Below are positions 5,967 through 9,690 of a DNA stretch of 9,690 bases, piece after piece (the first letter of the stretch is position 1; each line of letters opens with the position of its first letter). The stretch spans positions 1 through 9,690 of the forward strand of contig CABUWB010000051.1 in assembly GCA_902495025.1 (NCBI GenBank), given 5' to 3'. The notes under the pieces are model-generated. The model did no database searches and was not told the DNA's origin. It saw only the letters and a list, made by a program, of their open reading frames with translations. Made by a program: the position numbers and the translations under genes. The stretch comes from an uncultured Eubacteriales bacterium. Its GTDB lineage: Bacteria; Bacillota; Clostridia; Lachnospirales; CAG-274.

Positions 5967-5993
5967 TATGTTAAATTAACAAAAATTAACATA
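5967..5993 (+). other. AT-rich inverted repeat directly after the sigma4-alphaCTD gene
   Basis: TATGTTAA (5967-5974) and TTAACATA (5986-5993) form 8-bp arms around an 11-base A-rich centre that repeats ATTAACA. It starts on the base after the stop codon. It could be a weak hairpin or a protein-binding site; with no U-tract it is a poor terminator. Confidence 0.35.
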
Positions 5994-6012
5994 ATTACAT
6001 AGGAGGTAACAA

Positions 6013-6145
6013 ATGACAAAATGCGATAATGAAAAAATTAAAGCAGGACTTGGTGAATTACATAGGATACAGACCATGCACATTTACAAAATTAGGTGAG
6101 GCATATATTTATAAATGCAGAGTAACAACTTGTTACCCCATCTAA
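6013..6145 (+). pseudogene. Possible frameshifted small phage gene
   Basis: ATG 6013 has a perfect TAGGAGG site (6000-6006) but its frame closes after 28 codons (TGA at 6097-6099). A second frame, +1 relative to it, opens at ATG 6029 without its own ribosome-binding site and runs 38 codons to TAA 6143-6145. It encodes GYRPCTFTKLGEAYIYKC, which looks like genuine protein. Joining the first frame (CDNEKIKAGLGEL) to the second would give one Cys-containing protein of about 43 residues. Either a small gene was broken by a one- or two-base indel, or these are two overlapping leader-type peptides. I cannot name a family. Confidence 0.35.
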
Positions 6146-6159
6146 AGGAGGACTAACAA

Positions 6160-6441
6160 ATGGATAAAAGTATTACCAAACTAGAAGCAAAGGAAATAAG
6201 GGCTGCCTTTTTAATCGGTGTACCTTATGTAAAATTTAAAACAGAAAAAATTGATATATTAGCGGATAAGTTTAATATAGCAATACAAAAGCAAATACCG
6301 ATGCTTGTTGTTGCAGGTACATTAAGTGGACATTTTATTTGTCCAGCTTGCAATAGAAGGATGGCAATAGGCAATAAGCATTATTGTGATAAGTGCGGTC
6401 AAAGGTTAGATTGGGGGGGGAGGACTAAACTATGCCCATAG
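6160..6441 (+). CDS. Small zinc-ribbon phage protein
   Basis: The product is 93 aa, starting at ATG 6160 after AAAGGAGG (6144-6151). Residues 1-58 are alpha/beta without clear motifs. Residues 59-84 (FICPACNRRMAIGN, YCDKCGQRLDW) make a zinc ribbon with C61, C64, C76 and C79. Phage proteins of this type usually end soon after the CGQxLDW motif. Here a run of eight G (6413-6420) follows, and the frame continues as GGRTKLCP, through the next gene's ribosome-binding site. One extra G would end it as LDWGGED. So the C-terminal eight residues may reflect an indel in the homopolymer. Function is unknown; nucleic-acid binding is likely for the ribbon. Confidence 0.75.
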   Translation: MDKSITKLEAKEIRAAFLIGVPYVKFKTEKIDILADKFNIAIQKQIPMLVVAGTLSGHFICPACNRRMAIGNKHYCDKCGQRLDWGGRTKLCP

Positions 6442-6494
6442 GTAAAGCATTAAGAAATTTAAGTTTTGTTGAAAGCGAGGTGAGAGAAAAATGA
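6432..6494 (+). CDS. 20-aa micro-ORF coupled to the MazG-like gene
   Basis: ATG 6432 lies 8 bases after GGAGG (6419-6423), and the frame ends exactly in the ATGA overlap with the MazG-like gene at 6491. The product (MPIGKALRNLSFVESEVREK) is basic then acidic. Its ribosome-binding segment GGAGGACTAA (6419-6428) copies the one at 6147-6156 ahead of the zinc-ribbon gene. It may be a coupling leader, or what remains of a larger gene after deletion. Confidence 0.4.
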   Translation: MPIGKALRNLSFVESEVREK

Positions 6495-6778
6495 GTACTC
6501 CATACATTATTGATATAATAGGTAATGCTGCTTGTTTAGAACAGCTCGCAGAAGAGTGTACTGAACTCGCGCAGGCTGCCTTAAAAATGGCGAGGTTAAT
6601 CAGAAAAGAAAACCCTACACCTATAACATATAATGAGGCAAAGACCTCTTTGACAGAGGAAATAGCTGATGTAAGGCTCTGCATAAAAGCTATTGAAAGA
6701 GATAAACCTATTAACACTAAAGAAATTGAGGATATGAAGCTAAAAAGGTGGCACAGCCGCATTGCTAAAAATAGCTAA
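6491..6778 (+). CDS. MazG-like NTP pyrophosphohydrolase
   Basis: The product is 95 aa, all helical. Residues 17-36 carry EQLAEECTELAQAALKMAR with the EExxE metal site (E21, E22, E25), residues 55-62 EEIADV supply the second metal pair (E57, D60), and KRWHSR closes the fold. This is the phage-type MazG-like nucleoside triphosphate pyrophosphohydrolase, which cleaves (d)NTPs to monophosphate and pyrophosphate with magnesium. In phages it is thought to sanitise the nucleotide pool or lower alarmone signalling; which applies here is not visible. The start overlaps the micro-ORF stop (ATGA); GAAAGCGAGGTGAG upstream is a weak ribosome-binding site, so coupling probably matters. It is the last gene of the phage block. 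Confidence 0.9.
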   Translation: MSTPYIIDIIGNAACLEQLAEECTELAQAALKMARLIRKENPTPITYNEAKTSLTEEIADVRLCIKAIERDKPINTKEIEDMKLKRWHSRIAKNS

Positions 6779-6875
6779 AATTTATATGTAATTTGTTGTT
6801 AATGGCAGTTGTACATTTAATAAGTTTTACAAAATATAAGTTGTCAAGAATATTAATGTTTTAACTTTTTCTGAA

Positions 6876-6904
6876 TTGATATTACATAAATATTGTGATA
6901 TGAT
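6876..6904 (+). promoter_or_regulatory. Strong sigma-A-type promoter of the GIY-YIG gene
   Basis: TTGATA (6876-6881) and TATGAT (6899-6904) are separated by exactly 17 bases, five matches of six in each box, in an AT-rich setting. Transcription should begin near 6911, giving a leader of about 30 bases before ATG 6940. The separate promoter indicates that this gene is expressed independently of the phage operon. Confidence 0.8.
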
Positions 6905-6907
6905 AGA

Positions 6908-6926
6908 GATATACAAAAAGTGTATC
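6908..6926 (+). promoter_or_regulatory. Leader hairpin/operator at the GIY-YIG transcription start
   Basis: GATATAC (6908-6914) and GTGTATC (6920-6926) form a 7-bp stem (one G-U) with an AAAAA loop, ending just at the GGAGG ribosome-binding site (6927-6931). As DNA it would be an operator over the transcription start; as RNA it could restrain translation or protect the 5' end. Confidence 0.45.
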
Positions 6927-6939
6927 GGAGGAAACTATC

Positions 6940-7806
6940 ATGCCACAAAGCCAAAATTTCAATGTATTTCTTTTAGACGGAGGTCCCGACAGCAGAGTTA
7001 AATACACATCATTTAATTGGGTTGGAGTCGCATACAAGCTTTTCAGAGTTAGTTTAGAAAAATGTAAGGACAGACCGGATTTGAAACATAGCGGAGTTTA
7101 TTTCTTATTTGGAAACTCCAACGAATTTGGAAAACCTGTTGTTTACATTGGGCAGGCAGATGTAAGAAAGAATGGCGAGGGTATACTTAATCGTTTAATG
7201 GAGCATAAGCGTAATCCTAACAAGGACTATTGGAGTGAAGCAGTTGTCTTTATTACTTCAAACAATTCACTCGGCCCAACCGAGATAAGTTATCTTGAGC
7301 ATGAATTTTGCAGACTTGCAAGGGAAATTAACAGATATGATGTGAAAAACGGCAATGACCCAACACCCGGTAATCTTATTGAGGAGAAGAAAAGTGAGTT
7401 AAACACTTTTATAGAAAATGCAAAATTGATTATGAGCCTTACTGGACATCAGCTTTTTACCCCTCTTGATGACTCTCAAACCGAGTCTGACTCAGACCTA
7501 TCCTTATCGCGCAAGATTATACAGCTTGATATGGATATTACAGCGAAAGGTCGGCAGACCAATGAAGGATTTGTGGTGCTGAAGGGCAGTTTAATATCAC
7601 CTATTGAGGATGACAATATTCCTGCCCTTGTTCGTGAACAGAGGAAAAAAGTGCAGGTTTCAGAAAAGCATGAGCTGTTAGAGGACAAGCTTTTTAGCAG
7701 TCCTTCCTATGCGGCTATGTTCGTAGTCGGAAAAAGTGCCAACGGTTTAACTTCTTGGAAAACTAAAGACGGCAAGACCTTAAAGGATTTAGAAAGTGCC
7801 AATTAA
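6940..7806 (+). CDS. GIY-YIG nuclease family protein with DUF4357 domain
   Basis: The product is 288 aa. Residues about 49-135 are a GIY-YIG nuclease domain: SGVYFL (GVY 52-54), VVYIGQ (YIG 69-71), the catalytic Arg in ILNRLMEHK (R85, with H89) and the metal-binding Glu in SYLEHEF (E120). The C-terminal part, residues about 235-285 (LFSSPSYAAMFVVGKSANG, LTSWKT, GKTLKDLE), matches DUF4357. Residues 145-190 are helical with an acidic linker. The arrangement is a known uncharacterised GIY-YIG/DUF4357 family found scattered near mobile elements. All key residues are present, so DNA cleavage is plausible; target and role (defence, superinfection exclusion, DNA processing) are not shown. There is no methyltransferase partner here. 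It has its own promoter and terminator, and the strong site CGGAGG lies before ATG 6940. Confidence 0.9.
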   Translation: MPQSQNFNVFLLDGGPDSRVKYTSFNWVGVAYKLFRVSLEKCKDRPDLKHSGVYFLFGNSNEFGKPVVYIGQADVRKNGEGILNRLMEHKRNPNKDYWSEAVVFITSNNSLGPTEISYLEHEFCRLAREINRYDVKNGNDPTPGNLIEEKKSELNTFIENAKLIMSLTGHQLFTPLDDSQTESDSDLSLSRKIIQLDMDITAKGRQTNEGFVVLKGSLISPIEDDNIPALVREQRKKVQVSEKHELLEDKLFSSPSYAAMFVVGKSANGLTSWKTKDGKTLKDLESAN

Positions 7807-7808
7807 AC

Positions 7809-7858
7809 ACAAATAAAGCCACACGATACAATCAAGTAATGCGTGTGGCTTTATTTGT
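7809..7858. terminator. Strong bidirectional intrinsic terminator
   Basis: Arms 7809-7825 and 7842-7858 are perfectly complementary over 17 bp around a 16-nt loop, with the outer stem made of A/T (AAATAAA / TTTATTT) and a GC core (GCCACACG). T-rich sequence lies to the right and A-rich to the left, so it works in both directions. It separates the convergent GIY-YIG and rlmD genes. Confidence 0.9.
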
Positions 7859-8005
7859 ATAATTTGTATACTTTTTGGCAAAAATAAACCTTTTAGCAAA
7901 AAGCCTATTTTAAGATTTAGGGGGGTAAAATGTTCCCTCTAACCTGTCTATTTTTTCATAAAACACACAATCAAAATACACAAAAATCTCTTGTAAACCC
8001 CTTAT
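7859..8005. other. Non-coding junction between phage-type DNA and rlmD
   Basis: No gene is visible in these 147 bases. They hold two near-palindromes in tandem, TTTTTGGCAAAAA (7872-7884) and CTTTTAGCAAAAAG (7890-7903), a G6 run (7921-7926), and AT-rich filler. Base composition changes from AT-rich to clearly GC-richer on entering rlmD. If the left block is a prophage, its attachment site would lie here or in the 3' end of rlmD; I see no duplicated core inside the window. Confidence 0.35.
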
Positions 8006-9367
8006 TTACTGATGTTTCTTACTTAGCAGACAAACAGTTTCAACGTGCGCCGTGTGTGGGAACATATCTACATTGACCACCCTCTCGACCTTATACCCAT
8101 TTTGCACAAACACAGTCAAATCCTTAGCCATGGAGCTAGCCTTACAGCTCACGTAAACGATTCTATCTGCGTCAAAATTAATCAGTTTATCAATTGCCTT
8201 AGGGTGAATACCCTCTCTTGGTGGGTCAAGAATCATAATATCTGGTTTAACATCAAGGTTATCAACCATTTTAAGCACGTCGCCTGCGATAAACTCACAG
8301 TTATCAATTCCATTAAGGGCAGCATTGACCTTAGCAGCCTCAACAGCCTCCTCAACAAGCTCGATACCGACAACCCTATCGGCATTTTTGCTCATAAGCT
8401 GGGCGATAGTACCAGTACCGCAGTACATATCAAAAATAGTTTTGCCCTCACCGCTGCCTGCGTAATCACGCACAGTGGAATAAAGCACCTCTGCGCCTGC
8501 GGAATTTGTCTGGAAGAAAGAAAAGATTGACACCTTGAATTTAAGCCCGAGCAGATTTTCATAGAACCAGTCCTTGCCGTAGAGCTGCCTTATTTCATCA
8601 GCCCTGACAACATCGGCAACACCGTCGTTTATAATGTGCAGAATACCCTCAACGCTGCCCTCAAGGTCAAGGGACAAAATTTTATCCTTCAGTGCATTAA
8701 GGTCAGCCTTAACCTGTGAGGTGGTAACAATGCCAACCAAAATCTGACCCGTAAAAAAGCCACGCCTTACAAGCAGATGTCTTAATGTGCCGGTATGCCT
8801 CATTCTATGGTAAAAGGTTTCGTCCGTACCTCTGAAAAAGTCAATAACCGCACCCACAATTTTACCGACGTCCGCATGGGTAAGGCTGCATTTATCGGCA
8901 TTGACAACCTCATAATTGCTGTTGCGCCTGCGCATACCGAGGCACAGCTCACCCGCCTCTCCGTTATCGCCAAAGCTGAACTCCATTTTATTGCGGTAGC
9001 ACTCGGTGTCGGGGCTGCCCTTTATGCCATCATAGACAAAGCCGTCAATACCGCCGTCAGCAAGCAGCTTTAAAACCATATTCCTTTTAAACTCCAGCTC
9101 CTTTTCGTAAGCGATAGTACGATAGGTGCAGCCGCCGCAGATTTCAAAATCGGGACAGGTTGGCTCGCCCTCATAGTCCGCCCTTTTGACAACAGCTTTC
9201 AGCCTGCCCTCATATTTCTGCTTTTTCTTTTTAACATCGGCACAGATAACCTGCCCTGGGATTACGTTTTTTACCGCAACCTCCTTACCGTCCCACACAC
9301 CTATACCCTTGTTAGGAAACTCAATTGCCTTTATCTCAAACTCACAGTTTTCATATTTTTTACCCAT
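8006..9367 (-). CDS. rlmD: 23S rRNA (uracil-C5)-methyltransferase, RlmD/RlmCD family
   Basis: The product is 453 aa. Residues about 1-62 are a TRAM RNA-binding domain. C71, C77, C80 (CPDFEICGGC) and C160 are the four iron-sulphur ligands. The methyltransferase domain shows FFQTNSAGAEVLY (Q286, 284-296), the SAM loop FDMYCGTGTIAQLM (312-325), VVGIELVEEAVE (332-343), ILDPPREGIHP (379-389), the catalytic Cys in VYVSCKASSM (C408), and HVETVCLL with the general base E443. It transfers methyl from SAM to U1939, and in Gram-positive RlmCD also U747, of 23S rRNA; substrate range cannot be read off. ATG (minus strand, 9365-9367) follows GGAG. It has its own promoter and higher-GC codon use than the phage genes, marking host chromosome. 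Confidence 0.95.
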   Translation of the reverse strand: MGKKYENCEFEIKAIEFPNKGIGVWDGKEVAVKNVIPGQVICADVKKKKQKYEGRLKAVVKRADYEGEPTCPDFEICGGCTYRTIAYEKELEFKRNMVLKLLADGGIDGFVYDGIKGSPDTECYRNKMEFSFGDNGEAGELCLGMRRRNSNYEVVNADKCSLTHADVGKIVGAVIDFFRGTDETFYHRMRHTGTLRHLLVRRGFFTGQILVGIVTTSQVKADLNALKDKILSLDLEGSVEGILHIINDGVADVVRADEIRQLYGKDWFYENLLGLKFKVSIFSFFQTNSAGAEVLYSTVRDYAGSGEGKTIFDMYCGTGTIAQLMSKNADRVVGIELVEEAVEAAKVNAALNGIDNCEFIAGDVLKMVDNLDVKPDIMILDPPREGIHPKAIDKLINFDADRIVYVSCKASSMAKDLTVFVQNGYKVERVVNVDMFPHTAHVETVCLLSKKHQ

Positions 9368-9402
9368 TTTGTATTCTCCAATCAGATAGCATATTTGAGG
9401 TT

Positions 9403-9431
9403 ATTATACTATTTTTGCGGTATGTTTTCAA
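9403..9431 (-). promoter_or_regulatory. Consensus sigma-A promoter of rlmD
   Basis: On the minus strand TTGAAA (9426-9431) and TATAAT (9403-9408) are separated by exactly 17 bases. The -10 box is a perfect consensus. Transcription should begin near 9396, about 30 bases ahead of the rlmD start. Confidence 0.85.
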
Positions 9432-9502
9432 GTATGATAAAAACAGATAACCACCTTTTTTAACTGCTTTTTATTATTTTGGATATATCATTACACACAC
9501 AT

Positions 9503-9535
9503 AAAAATAAGCTGCCACATTAATTATGCGACAGC
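9503..9535 (-). terminator. Minus-strand intrinsic terminator for a gene beyond the right edge
   Basis: On the minus strand, arms 9526-9535 and 9511-9520 pair over 10 bp with two G-U wobbles around a 5-nt loop and are followed by TTATTTTT (9510-9503). On the plus strand the same two positions are C-A mismatches, so the terminator is directional. It implies a minus-strand transcript arriving from the right. Confidence 0.75.
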
Positions 9536-9690
9536 AAAGTTTGTTTTGAGGATTATTGTAAATTAGAGTTTATCTGCCTGTCGGCAGTGAACAAAATGCT
9601 CGCATTTTGTTCAGTTTGGCAGCGGAAGATACTACCAACCCGTGCTGTTCTGTTGCTCCGCAACAGCCATCACGAGTTTCAGTCCTCGGC
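9536..9690. other. Hairpin-rich GC-shifted segment, possibly an interspersed repeat or RNA
   Basis: Three tight inverted repeats lie in 100 bases: CTGCC/GGCAG (9574-9587), a 12-bp perfect palindrome with a 2-nt centre (9588-9613), and CTGTTGC-TCC-GCAACAG (9650-9666), flanked by CGTG/CACG (9641-9644, 9671-9674). On the minus strand two frames are open from the edge, ending near 9632 (TAG) and 9569-9571 (TAA), so the 3' end of a gene cannot be excluded. The density of palindromes favours a structured RNA or a dispersed repeat unit. The whole interval 9368-9690 otherwise holds only the rlmD promoter and the terminator listed separately. Confidence 0.4.

Noticed and set aside
6430..6762. 110-codon minus-strand frame opposite the MazG-like gene
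   Set aside because: It is an antisense shadow of a gene with clear MazG motifs and has no supported start.
7872..7903. Tandem near-palindromes as a phage attachment core
   Set aside because: They are low-complexity A/T runs and no second copy was found in the window, so an att site cannot be claimed.
8045..8530. 161-codon plus-strand frame inside rlmD
   Set aside because: It is a shadow of rlmD, whose catalytic motifs lie on the minus strand in the same bases.
8795..9073. 92-codon plus-strand frame inside rlmD
   Set aside because: It is a shadow of the rlmD Fe-S and central domain coding sequence.

Overview
The window reads as low-G+C Gram-positive DNA, most likely gut Clostridia (Oscillospiraceae/Lachnospiraceae-like). 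The signs are purine-rich AGGAGG ribosome-binding sites before nearly every gene, an AT-rich replication module typical of Firmicutes siphophages, and a host-type rlmD (RlmCD-family) gene on the opposite strand. Species cannot be settled from the sequence alone.

Layout. Positions 1-6778 are a tightly packed, all-plus-strand phage/prophage early module. It holds the 3' end of a DUF2815 (Enc34-type ssDNA-binding) gene, a Lar-like zinc protein, an unknown 117-aa protein, a family A DNA polymerase with a 3'-5' exonuclease domain (995-2977), and a 54-aa Cys-rich protein. An internal promoter (3213-3241) then precedes a small membrane protein and a 200-aa protein with a RAMP-like Gly-rich C terminus. 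Next is a G-rich, quasi-periodic non-coding stretch (about 4140-4345), followed by small Cys, HhH and chimeric proteins. A gene fusing sigma-70 region 4 to an RNA polymerase alpha C-terminal domain lies at 5376-5966. A zinc-ribbon protein, a 20-codon micro-ORF and a MazG-like pyrophosphohydrolase (6491-6778) complete the module. Many genes overlap by ATGA or sit a few bases apart, so they look co-transcribed and translationally coupled.

Positions 6876-7858 form a self-contained unit: a strong sigma-A-type promoter, a leader hairpin, a GIY-YIG/DUF4357 protein and a strong, probably bidirectional terminator. This is the layout of a phage 'moron' or defence-type cargo gene. After about 150 bases without a gene comes the convergent rlmD gene (8006-9367, minus strand). 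It has its own consensus promoter (9403-9431) and visibly higher G+C codon use, consistent with host chromosome. The last 155 bases hold several tight hairpins and a minus-strand terminator for something beyond the right edge.

How the genes work together. DUF2815 and PolA supply single-strand binding and DNA synthesis, and MazG-like would clean the nucleotide pool. The sigma4-alphaCTD protein sits near the end of the early block, where phages usually place the late-gene activator, so I infer a transcriptional switch role. No terminase, portal, integrase or lysis gene follows, so the phage block is either truncated or abuts an attachment site at the 3' end of rlmD. The most interesting items are the sigma4-alphaCTD fusion, and the RAMP-like protein with its adjacent quasi-repeat tract.
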